A stretch of DNA of 64,000 nt, from assembly GCF_900100195.1 (NCBI RefSeq), contig NZ_FNES01000002.1, positions 62,001 to 126,000 on the forward strand, in the 5' to 3' direction. Origin of the DNA: Billgrantia gudaonensis (lineage in GTDB: Bacteria; Pseudomonadota; Gammaproteobacteria; Pseudomonadales; Halomonadaceae). The position numbers were made by a program, and so were the translations under genes. A model generated the notes under the pieces. The model saw nothing but the letters and a program-made list of their open reading frames with translations, did no database searches and had not been told where the DNA came from. Below, in pieces: positions 54,910 through 64,000 of the stretch (positions within the stretch are counted from its first letter, which is position 1; each line of letters opens with the position of its first letter).

Positions 54910-56329
54910 TTTGACTGCGCTGGAGCAAGCCCGCGTGCTGGTGGTGGGCGATGTCATGCTTGACCGCTACTGGTATGGCGGTACCTCGCGCATCTCGCCT
55001 GAGGCCCCGGTACCGGTGGTGCGCGTGGAAGACAGCGAGGACCGCCCCGGCGGTGCCGCCAACGTGGCGCTCAACATCACGGCCCTGGGCGGCCAGGCAT
55101 CATTGGCCGGCCTGGTGGGTGACGACGCCCATGCCGACGAGCTCGCTCGACGCCTGGAAGCCAACGAGGTGAGCGCTTACTTGTCCCGTCGTCCCGGCGT
55201 TCCAACGATCACCAAACTGCGGGTGATGAGTCGCAACCAGCAGTTGCTTCGCCTGGACTTCGAGGAGAGCCTGGGAGTGGCGGACACCGGAGAGCTGCTG
55301 AAGGAGGTCGCTGCGGCCTTGCCCAGCGCCGATCTGGTGATTCTCTCCGACTATGGCAAGGGTACCTTGAACCGGATCGAGACGTTGATCGCGATGGTGC
55401 GCGAGGCCGGCAAGCGAGTGCTGGTCGATCCCAAGGGCAGCGATTTCGGCAAGTATCGCGGGGCGAGCGTGATCACTCCCAACCTTGCCGAGTTCGAAGC
55501 GGTAGTCGGCCCCTGCCACAGCGACGGCGAGCTGGCTGCCAAGGGTGAGTCGCTGCGCGTCGAGCTCGAGCTAGAGGCGCTACTGGTCACCCGCAGCGAA
55601 AAGGGCATGACCCTGATTCGCGAAGGGCACGAGCCGCTTCACTTGCCGACCCGGGCTCGGGAGGTTTTCGACGTCACCGGCGCCGGCGACACCGTGATCG
55701 GCGTGCTGGGTTTGGCGCTCGCTGCGGGCCATGCCTTCCCCGAGGCGATGACACTGGCCAACCTCGCTGCCGGCCTGGTGGTGGCCAAGCCCGGGACCGC
55801 CACGCTCTCCATCGCCGAACTCTACACCGCCCTGCACGGTGACAAGCTGGCCGAGTTCGGCGTCATCGCCGAGGCGCCGCTGGTCGAGGCGGTTCGCGCC
55901 GCCCAGGCACGCGGCGAACGGGTGGTAATGACGAACGGCTGCTTCGATATCCTGCATGCCGGCCACGTCGCCTATCTGGAGCACGCCCGCCGGCTCGGCG
56001 ACCGGTTGATCGTGGCGGTCAACGACGACGCTTCCGTAGCACGCCTCAAGGGCCCCAAACGTCCCATCAACCCCCAGACGCGGCGCATGCAGGTGCTGGC
56101 CGGTCTGGGTGCGGTCGACTGGGTGGTGCCCTTCGGCGAGGATACGCCGCAGCGCTTGATCGAGGCGGTACTGCCCGATGTGCTGGTCAAAGGGGGCGAC
56201 TACCGCCCCGAAGACATCGCCGGCGGCGAGGCGGTGCGCGCGGCAGGTGGCGAGGTCCAGGTGCTCGACTTCGAGGATGGCGTTTCCACCACCGCCATGA
56301 TTGCCACCATCCTCGATCGCGAGCGATGA
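54899..56329 (+). CDS. hldE: Bifunctional heptose 7-phosphate kinase/heptose 1-phosphate adenylyltransferase
   Basis: A 476-residue two-domain enzyme. Residues 1-320 form a ribokinase-like kinase ([26 protein letters not shown] with the catalytic Asp). Residues 345-476 form a nucleotidyltransferase ([20 protein letters not shown] with the HxGH motif). It supplies ADP-D,D-heptose to hldD. Coupled to opsX upstream and waaA downstream by overlaps. Confidence 0.98.
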   Translation: MKLDLTALEQARVLVVGDVMLDRYWYGGTSRISPEAPVPVVRVEDSEDRPGGAANVALNITALGGQASLAGLVGDDAHADELARRLEANEVSAYLSRRPGVPTITKLRVMSRNQQLLRLDFEESLGVADTGELLKEVAAALPSADLVILSDYGKGTLNRIETLIAMVREAGKRVLVDPKGSDFGKYRGASVITPNLAEFEAVVGPCHSDGELAAKGESLRVELELEALLVTRSEKGMTLIREGHEPLHLPTRAREVFDVTGAGDTVIGVLGLALAAGHAFPEAMTLANLAAGLVVAKPGTATLSIAELYTALHGDKLAEFGVIAEAPLVEAVRAAQARGERVVMTNGCFDILHAGHVAYLEHARRLGDRLIVAVNDDASVARLKGPKRPINPQTRRMQVLAGLGAVDWVVPFGEDTPQRLIEAVLPDVLVKGGDYRPEDIAGGEAVRAAGGEVQVLDFEDGVSTTAMIATILDRER

Positions 56330-57630
56330 GAAACGGGCCGCACCGCTGGGCACGACGCCTCTATTCGGCCGCCCTTTATTTGTCGGCTCCGCTGATATGG
56401 CAGCGGGTATGGCGTGAGCAAGTGCCCACTCGCTCCCGCCGCGAGCGGCTCGGATCGATTCCCGCGGCTACCGCTGGAGAGCGCTGCATCTGGCTGCACT
56501 GTGCGTCCGTCGGCGAAGTGCTGGCGGCCCGCCCGCTGATCGTGGCGCTCCACGGTCGCTACCCCCAGCATCGCCTGGTGATCACGACGATGACCGCCAC
56601 CGGCGCCGAACGGGTGGCGGCCATCGCCCAAGAGCTCGCCGCGGCCAGCGAGTCCGACGGCAAGGTGAGCCATCACTTCGTGCCGCTGGATTTCCCGGGG
56701 GCGCCCCGGCGTTTCATTGCACGGCTGCGCCCGGAGTTGGCGCTGCTGTTCGAAACGGAGCTATGGCCCAACCTGATCGCTGCCTGCGATCGGGCCGGGA
56801 TTCCAGTGGCGGTGGTCAACGGGCGTCTGTCGCCACGTGCATTTCGGCGCTATTGGCGGATTCGTCCGCTGCTCGCCGATGCCCTTGCCCGGGTCGACTG
56901 GCTGGCCGCCAAGTCTCGCACCGACGCGGGGCGGTTCCGGCGTCTGGGCATGCCGGCCGCGCGCACAACGGTGGTCGGCTCGCTGAAGTTCGACCTGGAG
57001 GTGTCGGCGACGGTGCTTGCCGCGAGCCAGCGCCTGTGCCAGGCGCTGGGCCCTCGCCCGGTATGGGTCGCCGGCTCGACGCATCCCGGCGAAGAGGCGA
57101 TCCTGCTCGAGGCCCATGCGCGACTGCGCCAGCACTACCCATCGGCCTTGTTGATCCTCGTTCCGCGCCACCCTCAGCGCTTCGACGAGGTGGCACGGCT
57201 GTGTCGAGAGCACGGCCTGCCGCTCGCCCGGCGCTCGCGGGACGAATGGCCCGAGGCGCGCACGGCCGTCTATCTGGGCGACACCATGGGAGAGCTGCTC
57301 ATCCTCTACGGGGCGGCAGATCTCGCTTTCGTGGGTGGTAGCCTCGTGTCGGTCGGTGGGCACAACCTGCTCGAGCCCGCTGCCATGGGGGTACCGGTAC
57401 TCAGCGGCCCAGCATTGGCCAACTTCAGTGACATCGCCGACGAGCTGCGACGGGCCCGGGCGCTGGTCGAGGTTGCCAACGGCGAGGCCTTGAGCGCGAC
57501 GCTGCTGCGCCTGTTCGATGACGAGCCGGAACGCCACCGTCTGGCGGAAGCCGGCCAGACGGTGGTGGCGGCCAACCGCGGGGCGCTGACGCGAACCCTG
57601 GAAGGCCTGGAAACGATGCTTCCCGAGTGA
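56326..57630 (+). CDS. waaA: Kdo transferase (lipid IVA 3-deoxy-D-manno-octulosonic acid transferase)
   Basis: A 434-residue GT30 enzyme of the inner-membrane inner face. An N-terminal anchor (about 10-25) precedes [38 protein letters not shown] and [12 protein letters not shown] follow, and the donor domain has [31 protein letters not shown] overlap with hldE. Together with a KdkA it may add a single Kdo, as in Haemophilus (inference). Confidence 0.97.
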   Translation: MRNGPHRWARRLYSAALYLSAPLIWQRVWREQVPTRSRRERLGSIPAATAGERCIWLHCASVGEVLAARPLIVALHGRYPQHRLVITTMTATGAERVAAIAQELAAASESDGKVSHHFVPLDFPGAPRRFIARLRPELALLFETELWPNLIAACDRAGIPVAVVNGRLSPRAFRRYWRIRPLLADALARVDWLAAKSRTDAGRFRRLGMPAARTTVVGSLKFDLEVSATVLAASQRLCQALGPRPVWVAGSTHPGEEAILLEAHARLRQHYPSALLILVPRHPQRFDEVARLCREHGLPLARRSRDEWPEARTAVYLGDTMGELLILYGAADLAFVGGSLVSVGGHNLLEPAAMGVPVLSGPALANFSDIADELRRARALVEVANGEALSATLLRLFDDEPERHRLAEAGQTVVAANRGALTRTLEGLETMLPE

Positions 57631-57642
57631 GTGTGCGTTCAC

Positions 57643-58317
57643 TCACCGAGGGGTGATGCGTTCCACTCCCCGGTCGGTGCCCAGCAACAGCACATCGGCA
57701 CCGCGGGCGGCGAAAAGGCCGTTGGTGACCACGCCGACGATGCCGTTGAGCCGTGCTTCCATGGCCAGCGGATCGTCGATCGGAAAGTCGTAGCAGTCCA
57801 GTATCTGGTTGCCGTTGTCAGTGATCACGCCCTCGCGATAGACGGGGTCGGCGCCCAGTCTCACCAGCTCGCGGGCCACGTAGGAGCGCGCCATGGGGAT
57901 CACTTCCACCGGCAAGGGAAACTCACCGAGGCGCTCGACGCGCTTGGAGGCGTCGGCGATGCAGATGAAGCGCTCAGCGCAGGCGGCAACGATCTTCTCG
58001 CGGGTGAGTGCACCCCCGCCACCTTTGATCAGGTGAAGGTGAGCGTTCACTTCGTCTGCGCCGTCTATGTAGAAGAGCACGGTGCCGACGCTGTTGAGCT
58101 CGAAGACCTCGATGCCGTGTCCACGCAGTCGTTCGGCGCTGGCCTCGGAGCTGGCCACGGCGCCGCGGAAGTCGTCGCGAAGCAGGGCCAGGCGGTCGAT
58201 GAAACGGTTGGCGGTGGAACCGGTGCCGATGCCGAGCACGCTGTCGCGCTCCAGACACGGGCGGACCTCGTCGATCGCGGCGGCGGCCACGGCGTCCTTG
58301 AGTTCGTCCTGGGTCAT
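57643..58317 (-). CDS. rpiA: Ribose-5-phosphate isomerase A
   Basis: A 224-residue enzyme interconverting ribose-5-P and ribulose-5-[18 protein letters not shown] binds phosphate, [25 protein letters not shown] holds the catalytic Asp/Lys/Glu, and [14 protein letters not shown] is conserved. Start ATG 58317 is the family start. Converges with waaA (12-base gap) and diverges from ilvA. Confidence 0.97.
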   Translation of the reverse strand: MTQDELKDAVAAAAIDEVRPCLERDSVLGIGTGSTANRFIDRLALLRDDFRGAVASSEASAERLRGHGIEVFELNSVGTVLFYIDGADEVNAHLHLIKGGGGALTREKIVAACAERFICIADASKRVERLGEFPLPVEVIPMARSYVARELVRLGADPVYREGVITDNGNQILDCYDFPIDDPLAMEARLNGIVGVVTNGLFAARGADVLLLGTDRGVERITPR

Positions 58318-58483
58318 GGGCTTCGCTCCGTAGTCGAGTGGGCGGCCCAGTATAGGCCAAGCAAGGGAGGGCTGCCGACATCGCCGTGCTGGACGCCGTG
58401 GCAGCGGGAATGCTACCAATAGGGGTTTTCTCTGCAGCGCAGCAGGCGCCGCACTCCTTGCGTCACTCCTCTGGGATATCAGG

Positions 58484-59998
58484 ATGCTCGAAGCCACCGT
58501 CAAGAAGATTCTTCAGGCCCGGGTCTACGAAGCCGCCCGGGAAACGCCGATCTCCCCGGCACCTTTTCTGTCGCGGCGCTTCAATAACCAGATTCTCATC
58601 AAGCGAGAAGATCTGCAGCCGGTCCACTCCTTCAAGATTCGCGGCGCCTACAACAAGATGGCGCAGCTCACCGACGAGCAGAAAGCGAAGGGGGTGATCG
58701 CGGCCTCGGCGGGCAACCATGCACAGGGGCTGGCCATGGCGGCCAAGCAGATGGGCGTCAAGGCGGTGATCGTCATGCCGCGCATCACGCCGGACATCAA
58801 GGTCCAGGCGGTTCGTGCACGCGGTGCCAGGGTGGTGCTCAAGGGCGATGCCTTCTCGGCAGCTGCCGAACACGCTCAGGAGCTGATCCGCGAACACGGC
58901 TATACCTACATCCCGCCCTTCGACGACATCGACGTGATCGCCGGACAAGGCACCATCGGCATGGAGATTCTCCACCAGCATGGCGGCGCCCTGGATGCGA
59001 TCTTCGTGCCGGTAGGCGGCGGTGGGTTGATCGCCGGTGTGGCGGCCTACGTCAAGTACTTGCGCCCCGACATCAAGATCGTCGGCGTCGAGGCCGAAGA
59101 CAGCGCCTGCCTCAAGGCGGCATTGGACGCCGGCGAACGGGTGGTGCTCGATCAGGTGGGCGTGTTCGCCGAGGGCGTGGCCGTGGCGCAGATCGGCGAG
59201 GTGCCCTTCTCGATCATCCGCGAGCTGGTCGATGAGGTGATCACCGTCAATACCGACGAGATGTGCGCGGCGGTCAAGGACATCTTCGACGATACTCGTG
59301 CGGTATCCGAAACGTCGGGTGCCCTGTCGCTGGCAGGACTCAAGAAATACGTACAGCAGACGGGCGTCGAAGGCCAGACGCTGCTGTGCATCAACTCCGG
59401 TGCCAATACCAACTTCGATCGCTTGCAGCACATCGCCGAGCGCACCGAGCTGGGCGAGCAGCGCGAGGCGATTCTCGCCGTGACCATCCCCGAGCGACCC
59501 GGCAGCTTCAAGAAATTCTGCAAGACCATCGGCAAGCGCATGGTGACCGAGTTCAACTATCGCTATGCCGACCCGCAGGCCGCGCACATCTTCGTTGGCG
59601 TACAGGTCAAGCCCGGTGGCGACGATCGGCGAAGCGTGATCGCCAAGCTGCACGACGCCGGTTATCCGGTGGAGGATCTCACCGACAACGAGCTGGCCAA
59701 ACTGCACATCCGCCACTTGGGTGGCGGTCGCCCCAAGGAACGTTTCGACGAGGAGGTCTATCGCTTCGAATTCCCCGAGCGGCCGGGCGCACTGATGAAC
59801 TTCCTCACTCACCTGCCTCAGGACTGGAACATCTCGCTGTTTCACTACCGCAATCACGGTGCGGCCTATGGCCGCGTGCTGGTGGGCATGCAGGTGCCCA
59901 ATGGCGATCGAGCCCATGTCGAAGAGTATTTCGATGCCATCGGTTATCGTTACTGGAAGGAGACCGACAACGCCGCCTACCGACTGTTCATGGCGTGA
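58484..59998 (+). CDS. ilvA: Biosynthetic threonine ammonia-lyase
   Basis: A 504-residue PLP enzyme making 2-oxobutanoate for isoleucine. The PLP lysine is in [16 protein letters not shown], and [12 protein letters not shown] and [13 protein letters not shown] form the cofactor site. Residues from about 335 hold two ACT-like regulatory domains in tandem ([19 protein letters not shown] and [17 protein letters not shown]), as in long, isoleucine-inhibited enzymes. Adjacent to rpiA as in many gammaproteobacteria. Confidence 0.97.
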   Translation: MLEATVKKILQARVYEAARETPISPAPFLSRRFNNQILIKREDLQPVHSFKIRGAYNKMAQLTDEQKAKGVIAASAGNHAQGLAMAAKQMGVKAVIVMPRITPDIKVQAVRARGARVVLKGDAFSAAAEHAQELIREHGYTYIPPFDDIDVIAGQGTIGMEILHQHGGALDAIFVPVGGGGLIAGVAAYVKYLRPDIKIVGVEAEDSACLKAALDAGERVVLDQVGVFAEGVAVAQIGEVPFSIIRELVDEVITVNTDEMCAAVKDIFDDTRAVSETSGALSLAGLKKYVQQTGVEGQTLLCINSGANTNFDRLQHIAERTELGEQREAILAVTIPERPGSFKKFCKTIGKRMVTEFNYRYADPQAAHIFVGVQVKPGGDDRRSVIAKLHDAGYPVEDLTDNELAKLHIRHLGGGRPKERFDEEVYRFEFPERPGALMNFLTHLPQDWNISLFHYRNHGAAYGRVLVGMQVPNGDRAHVEEYFDAIGYRYWKETDNAAYRLFMA

Positions 59999-60169
59999 AA
60001 CGCCCGGAAGTGAACGTTGACTTACGCCAAACCTCGGAAATGGCGCGTCTTTCGTCGATTGATCGTGGCCTGAGAACGGTTGTCAGTGCACCGGCCGTGC
60101 CTCTATAGTCGGTGTTGATCACAGCTATTCGTGCAACCGTTAGTCTCAATCGTCTTTCAGGAGTGAGTC

Positions 60170-60265
60170 ATGAGGCGAAAACCCGATCTGGTCATGGCAC
60201 TGGTGCTGGCCTTCGGCATCGGCGTCGTGGTGACGGGCTATGCTCAGGCGCTGGTGGGCAGCTGA
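60170..60265 (+). CDS. Small single-span membrane peptide, unknown function
   Basis: A 31-residue open frame MRRKPDLVMALVLAFGIGVV... ending in QALVGS. Three basic residues precede one hydrophobic span (about residues 7-24), so it should insert in the inner membrane. CAGGAGTGAGTC is an excellent ribosome site, ATG seven bases after AGGAG. A terminator-like hairpin follows. I recognise no family; the strong ribosome site and membrane pattern support a real gene. Confidence 0.6.
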   Translation: MRRKPDLVMALVLAFGIGVVVTGYAQALVGS

Positions 60266-60301
60266 TTCGGCAAGCAGTGCCATGACCAGAAATGCAGAAA
60301 G

Positions 60302-60334
60302 AGCGGGCCGGTGCATGATGCGCCGGCCCGCTTG
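60302..60334 (+). terminator. Terminator after the small membrane peptide
   Basis: A ten-base perfect stem AGCGGGCCGG / CCGGCCCGCT with an eleven-base loop and TT after it, 37 bases beyond the stop. Confidence 0.65.
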
Positions 60335-60337
60335 CAT

Positions 60338-60537
60338 TCAGGAAGCACTGTACAAATGTCCGCTCGGGCAAATCGCTGCGTTGCGCGGTGCTGGTACGCC
60401 AGCCCGGTCGGAATCCTCACCTAGTACCGCATAGGCTCCGGTTGACTCGCAGCCTTCGGCTGTTTGTCGCTTCGCTCGGTTCTGTGCTCCGTGCGCCTTG
60501 CACTTAACTCCGCTCGCCGATTCGTTCAGCACTTCCT
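60338..60537. repeat. Candidate dispersed intergenic repeat element
   Basis: Two hundred bases without a credible gene that contain several short inverted segments (for example GGAAGCAC..., matched by GTGCTTCC-like AGCACTTCC at the far end, and CGAGCGGAC/GCTCGCC pieces). The layout, ends facing each other beside gene ends, resembles a mobile intergenic repeat. Only one copy is in the window, so dispersal is inferred. Confidence 0.35.
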
Positions 60538-61164
60538 TCAAGGCCGGACGGTGCGCCGATCGCTGACGATGGCGTCCAGCGGGACGTCCCAGGCGGCGGC
60601 GGGTAGTCTTTCCACTCGCTGACACTCATGGGCCAGGCCGATCAGCGTTGGACGCGGTCCCGTGCGGCGAGTGAATGCCAGGCTGCGATCATAGAAGCCA
60701 CCGCCCATGCCCAGTCGGTTGCCCTTAGCATCGAAGCCCACCAGCGGCAGCAGGATCAAGTCCAGCGTCCAGGCCGGTTGCCGTCGTGCGCGGTGAGCGC
60801 CGTGGCGGGCCTCGGGCTCGGGAATGCCGAAGCGGTTGCGCTGCATGGGCGTATCGCGGCGGTAATGCACGAACCACAGGGCGTTATCGGAGAGCGGCTT
60901 GAGTACCGGCAGATAGACCCGAGCGCCACGGCGACGCAACCAGGGGATCAGGGGCTGTGGATCGATTTCGCCGTCGTTGGGCAGATAGAGCGCCACGCGG
61001 CGGGCGCGCTTCACCTCGGGAAGCCGGCGCAGCCGGTAGCACAGGGCTTCCGCGGCCTGGCGTTGCTCCCGAGCGCCGAGCGCTCGGCGTCGGCAACGCA
61101 GCTCACGGCGTAGCTGGCGGCGTGACTCGGCTGTGTGGGTATCACGGTCGAAGGTCGCGCGCAT
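60538..61164 (-). CDS. fau: 5-formyltetrahydrofolate cyclo-ligase
   Basis: A 208-residue enzyme converting 5-formyl-THF to 5,10-methenyl-THF with ATP. N-terminal RRQLRRELRCRRRAL, the substrate-binding FGIPEPEA and the ATP signature GNRLGMGGGFYDRSLAF are all present. It lies immediately after 6S RNA on the same strand, the conserved ssrS-fau pairing, and is expected to be co-transcribed with it. Confidence 0.95.
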   Translation of the reverse strand: MRATFDRDTHTAESRRQLRRELRCRRRALGAREQRQAAEALCYRLRRLPEVKRARRVALYLPNDGEIDPQPLIPWLRRRGARVYLPVLKPLSDNALWFVHYRRDTPMQRNRFGIPEPEARHGAHRARRQPAWTLDLILLPLVGFDAKGNRLGMGGGFYDRSLAFTRRTGPRPTLIGLAHECQRVERLPAAAWDVPLDAIVSDRRTVRP

Positions 61165-61174
61165 GATGGGCAGG

Positions 61175-61356
61175 GTTCCCCAGAGTGCCGCTGTCGTTGT
61201 GGCCCTTGAACCCTTGGTTCAAGGTGGGTGGCCGCAGCCGAACCGTCAGGCTTTCCGTCGCACGGACATGCACACGGGTCCGGCTAGCCGTTGGCCGCCC
61301 TGGGTATTGCGCATAGGCTCGAGGGACGATAACGACTGGCCAACACCCCAGGGAAC
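61175..61356 (-). ncRNA. ssrS: 6S RNA
   Basis: The minus strand between zapA and fau carries the conserved 6S segment CCTTGAACCAAGGGTTCAAG near its 3' part. Its ends GTTCCCTGGGGTG (from 61356) and CACTCTGGGGAAC (to 61175) pair over 13 bases with G-U pairs. Length about 182 nt fits. 6S RNA mimics an open promoter and sequesters sigma-70 RNA polymerase in stationary phase. The zapA-ssrS-fau order is the classical gammaproteobacterial one. Exact ends are from the terminal stem. Confidence 0.93.
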
Positions 61357-61393
61357 GCTTTTATCCTAACAGAGCCAGTGATGGCGTCCAATG

Positions 61394-61699
61394 TCATTGT
61401 GCACGGCGTCCGGCGTCCGCCAGTGCCCGTTCCAGACGTTCGCTGAGGCGGTCCAGGGTACGTTCGCCGTCGCGACGCTCTTCCAGGGTTTCGAGCAGCT
61501 CGTGGGTGATGTTGAGGGCGGCCATGATGGCGATTCGCTCGTTGCCGAGCAGCGAGTTCTGGGCGTGGATTCCATGCATGGCGCGGTCGAGATAGCGGGC
61601 GGCGCGATCGAGCTTGTGCTCCTCCCCCGGCGCGCAGGCGATGGTGTAGTGTCGGCCCAGCAGGTTGATCTCGGCGGTCGGCCGGGAAGCGTCGCTCAT
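61394..61699 (-). CDS. zapA: Cell division protein ZapA
   Basis: A 101-residue protein that cross-links FtsZ filaments at the division ring. TAEINLLGRHYTIACAPGEEHKLDRAARYLDRAM is the globular domain; the C-terminal half is a coiled coil (ELLETLEERRDGERTLDRLSERLERAL). ATG 61699 gives the family start. Upstream of ssrS as expected, divergent from ygfB. Confidence 0.95.
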   Translation of the reverse strand: MSDASRPTAEINLLGRHYTIACAPGEEHKLDRAARYLDRAMHGIHAQNSLLGNERIAIMAALNITHELLETLEERRDGERTLDRLSERLERALADAGRRAQ

Positions 61700-61884
61700 G
61701 GCAGGCTCCGGTGTCGAGGGAGTGGCACGATGCGGTACCATCCAGGTTGATGGGAATGGCGCATCCGGCCAAACGTCACTATAAGAGAGCCGTTTGCAAG
61801 CGGTCAACGCATCGCGCAGGACTCGCCGGTCCGTCACCATCGCTGCCTTCCCACCGATCCACCGATGCCAACCAGGAAACCGTC

Positions 61885-62463
61885 ATGTCTCCCATCGACG
61901 AACGCCCGGACTTCTCGACCGTCGCCGATCTCTTCCTGCTCCACGGGAGCCTGCAGTCGCCGGCTTTCCTCGACGGTCGTCTGTGTGCCGCCCTGGCGCT
62001 CAGCGACCTCGATGCCGACGCCTGGCTCGAGAGCGTGTGTCTGGGGCTCGGTGTCGAGCAGCCGCGGGATCGCGACAGCGCCGCGACGCTGCTGGCCTGG
62101 CGCCGCCATACCCTCGAGGCCCTGGCCGACAGTTCGCTGGACTACGAACCGCTGCTGCCCGACGAGCTCTACTCGCTGGCCGAACGTGCGCGGGGTCTCT
62201 CGGAGTGGACTCAAGGCTTCCTCGAGGTGCTCGACGAGATGGGCGACGCCCCTCGCCAAGGCTGGTCCGCCGCCTTGACCGAAGCCGTCGAGGATCTCGG
62301 CGTGGTGGCGGCGCTGGAGACCGATCTCGATGATAGCGCAGAGAACGAGAACGACCTGTTCGCGCTGACCGAGCACGTGCGCATGGCCGCCATGCTGCTC
62401 TACACAGAACAGCATCCCGGCAAGCCGCAGGTCGAGAACGTCGAGACGCCCACCCGCCACTGA
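61885..62463 (+). CDS. ygfB: UPF0149/YgfB family protein
   Basis: A 192-residue protein of the YgfB family. LFLLHGSLQSPAFLDGRLCAAL corresponds to the family's conserved N-terminal segment, and EWTQGFLEVL and LTEHVRMAAMLLYTE follow. The gene precedes pepP and ubiH as in other gammaproteobacteria. In Pseudomonas YgfB influences beta-lactam resistance gene expression; here the role is unknown. ATG 61885 has AGGAAA ahead. Confidence 0.92.
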   Translation: MSPIDERPDFSTVADLFLLHGSLQSPAFLDGRLCAALALSDLDADAWLESVCLGLGVEQPRDRDSAATLLAWRRHTLEALADSSLDYEPLLPDELYSLAERARGLSEWTQGFLEVLDEMGDAPRQGWSAALTEAVEDLGVVAALETDLDDSAENENDLFALTEHVRMAAMLLYTEQHPGKPQVENVETPTRH

Positions 62464-62497
62464 TTCTCTCCCCTTCGCTCACGTTTCAGGAGACGCC

Positions 62498-63835
62498 ATG
62501 CTGCCCGAGATCCTGCCGCGGCCCGCGGCGATCGACAACGCCGAATATCGCGCCCGCCGCGCGGCGCTGATGGACGAACTGCCCGCCGACAGCGCCGTGC
62601 TGCTGCCGGGGGCTTCGCTGGTCACGCGTTCGCGAGACAGCGACTTCCCCTTTCGCCAGGCCAGCGACTTCCACTATCTCACCGGTTTTCCCGAGCCCGA
62701 TGCCCTGCTGGTGCTGTTGCCGGGACGTGCCGAGGGCGAGAGCGTGCTGTTCTGTCAGGACCGCGATCCGGCGCTGGAGACCTGGACCGGTATCCGCCTG
62801 GGCGCCGAGGGCGCCGTTCGCGAGCACGGCGTGGATCAGGCTTTCGAGAACGCCGAGCGCGAAGAGCGACTCGACCAGCTGCTCGACGGGCGAACCACCT
62901 GCTATCTGATGCTCGACGACGCCGAGTCGCTGGCGCTGGCCCAAGCGGTACGCGGCCGACTGACTGCCAGAGGGCGCCGTGGGGCCCGACCGCCGCTGGC
63001 CTTCGTCGATCTGGCGCCGCTGCTCCATGAGCGACGCCTGATCAAGAGTGCCGCCGAGCTCGAGCTGCTGCGCCATGCCGGCACCATTTCCGCACGTGGC
63101 CATCGTCGCGCCATGGCCGCGGCCCGCCCCGGCCTGGCCGAATATCACCTGCAGGCCGAGCTGGAACACGAATTCCATTGGCAGGGCGGCAGTGGCCCGG
63201 CCTACGCCAGCATCGTCGGTGGCGGCGCCAATGCCGGTGTGCTGCACTACGTGGAGAACCGCGCCCCGCTGCGCGACGGCGAGCTGGTACTGATCGATGC
63301 CGGTGCCGAGTTCGACCTCTATGCCGGCGACATCACCCGCACCTTTCCGGTGAGCGGACGCTTCAGCGAGGCGCAGCGGGCCCTCTACGAAGTGGTACTG
63401 GCAGCCCAGAAGCGTGCGCTGGAAGCCGTTCGCCCCGGGACCACGCTGGCAGCGATCCATGATGGCGTGGTGCGCGATCTGACCGCGGGATTGATCCGCC
63501 TGGGGCTGCTCGATGGCGATCAGCGGGCGCGCATCGATGACGGCAGCATCAAGCGGTTCTATCCGCACAGCACTTCCCACTGGCTGGGGCTGGACGTGCA
63601 CGACGTGGGCGACTATCGCTGCGACGGCGAGCCCCGCCCGCTGGCGCCCGGCATGGTGCTCACCGTCGAACCGGGGCTCTACATACCCGATAGCGACGAT
63701 ATCCCGGATCGCTTTCGCGGCATCGGCATTCGCATCGAGGACGATGTCGCCGTGACCGCTGAAGGTCACGAGGTGCTCACCGCCGATGTGCCCAAGGAAG
63801 TGGCCGATATCGAGGCATTGATGGTCAGTTTCTGA
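62498..63835 (+). CDS. pepP: Xaa-Pro aminopeptidase
   Basis: A 445-residue metallopeptidase removing N-terminal residues next to proline. The pita-bread domain holds the metal ligands: LIDAGAEFDLYAGDITRTFPVSG (two Asp), STSHWLGLDVHDVG (His), VEPGLYIP (Glu) and GIRIEDDVAV (Glu). N-terminal domain DSDFPFRQASDFHYLTGFPEPDA matches the family. AGGAG site upstream. Between ygfB and ubiH. Confidence 0.97.
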   Translation: MLPEILPRPAAIDNAEYRARRAALMDELPADSAVLLPGASLVTRSRDSDFPFRQASDFHYLTGFPEPDALLVLLPGRAEGESVLFCQDRDPALETWTGIRLGAEGAVREHGVDQAFENAEREERLDQLLDGRTTCYLMLDDAESLALAQAVRGRLTARGRRGARPPLAFVDLAPLLHERRLIKSAAELELLRHAGTISARGHRRAMAAARPGLAEYHLQAELEHEFHWQGGSGPAYASIVGGGANAGVLHYVENRAPLRDGELVLIDAGAEFDLYAGDITRTFPVSGRFSEAQRALYEVVLAAQKRALEAVRPGTTLAAIHDGVVRDLTAGLIRLGLLDGDQRARIDDGSIKRFYPHSTSHWLGLDVHDVGDYRCDGEPRPLAPGMVLTVEPGLYIPDSDDIPDRFRGIGIRIEDDVAVTAEGHEVLTADVPKEVADIEALMVSF

Positions 63836-63899
63836 CCGCCGGTCGGATTCGGCATCATGCCGTTATGTAATTTACGTTACGCAATACGGAGGGCCTGCC

Positions 63900-64000
63900 A
63901 TGGCCGAGTCTGAACGGCAGACGGTGGATATCGCCATCGTGGGCGGCGGACTGGTCGGAGCCAGCCTGGCCTGCGCGCTGGCGCCGCTGATCGCTCGTTA
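63900..64000 (+). CDS. ubiH: UbiH-type FAD monooxygenase (5' end only)
   Basis: The window ends after 33 codons. The N-terminus VDIAIVGGGLVGASLACALAP is the FAD-binding dinucleotide fold (GGGLVG) of the UbiH/COQ6 hydroxylases of ubiquinone synthesis. GGAGG lies before the ATG. Assignment to ubiH rather than the paralogue ubiI rests on position directly after pepP. Confidence 0.75.
   Translation, partial: MAESERQTVDIAIVGGGLVGASLACALAPLIAR

Overview
The window is chromosomal DNA from a gammaproteobacterium, most likely Halomonas or a close relative in the Halomonadaceae. This rests on the GC-rich coding sequence, many acidic proteins, and gammaproteobacterial gene orders: rpmH-rnpA-yidC-mnmE beside dnaA-dnaN-recF-gyrB, kdkA/opsX/hldE/waaA, and zapA-ssrS-fau beside ygfB-pepP-ubiH. 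It spans the replication origin and about 30 kb on either side. The species is inferred from these patterns; no search was run.

Layout. 0.1-4.7 kb is housekeeping: a ClC transporter, hemJ, thiD and hemL. 5.0-18.8 kb is an accessory region for extracellular fibres. Its right half (11.5-16.6 kb) is a complete, colinear fapABCDEF-type functional amyloid operon behind a near-perfect sigma-54 promoter. Its left half (5.0-9.4 kb) is a second, divergent Fap-like locus. That locus has its own FapA-, FapD-, FapE- and FapF-like proteins, but the amyloid subunits FapB/FapC are replaced by one large glycine-rich exported protein. Each half has its own paralogous sigma-54 activator, and a CsgD-like LuxR regulator closes the region. 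Four exported proteins carry a motif resembling the double-glycine leaders cut by C39 peptidases, matching the two periplasmic C39-like enzymes. This paired system is the most novel content.

19.1-22.6 kb holds rdgB-hemW, an OmpA-type lipoprotein and rlmJ. 22.7-31.7 kb is a catabolic operon with a TRAP transporter, a glutamine-synthetase-like ligase, an alcohol and an aldehyde dehydrogenase, an N-formylglutamate amidohydrolase-like enzyme and an RpiR regulator. It looks like a gamma-glutamylation route for an amine or amino alcohol.

31.8-43.2 kb is the origin: mnmE, yidC, rnpA and rpmH on the minus strand, an AT-rich stretch with three DnaA boxes, then dnaA, dnaN, recF and gyrB. Six parS-like ParB sites lie within 4.1 kb, two of them inside recF. 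A 12-copy heptamer repeat follows gyrB. 43.2-57.6 kb holds glyQS and LPS inner-core genes: gmhB, hldD, waaF, an OpgB-like transferase, three glycosyltransferases (the first AT-rich), kdkA, opsX, hldE and waaA. 57.6-64 kb holds rpiA, ilvA, a 31-residue membrane peptide, fau, 6S RNA, zapA, ygfB, pepP and the start of ubiH.

No rRNA, tRNA, CRISPR array, insertion sequence or prophage was recognised. Start codons were chosen from Shine-Dalgarno spacing and family starts; where the choice is weak the entry says so.
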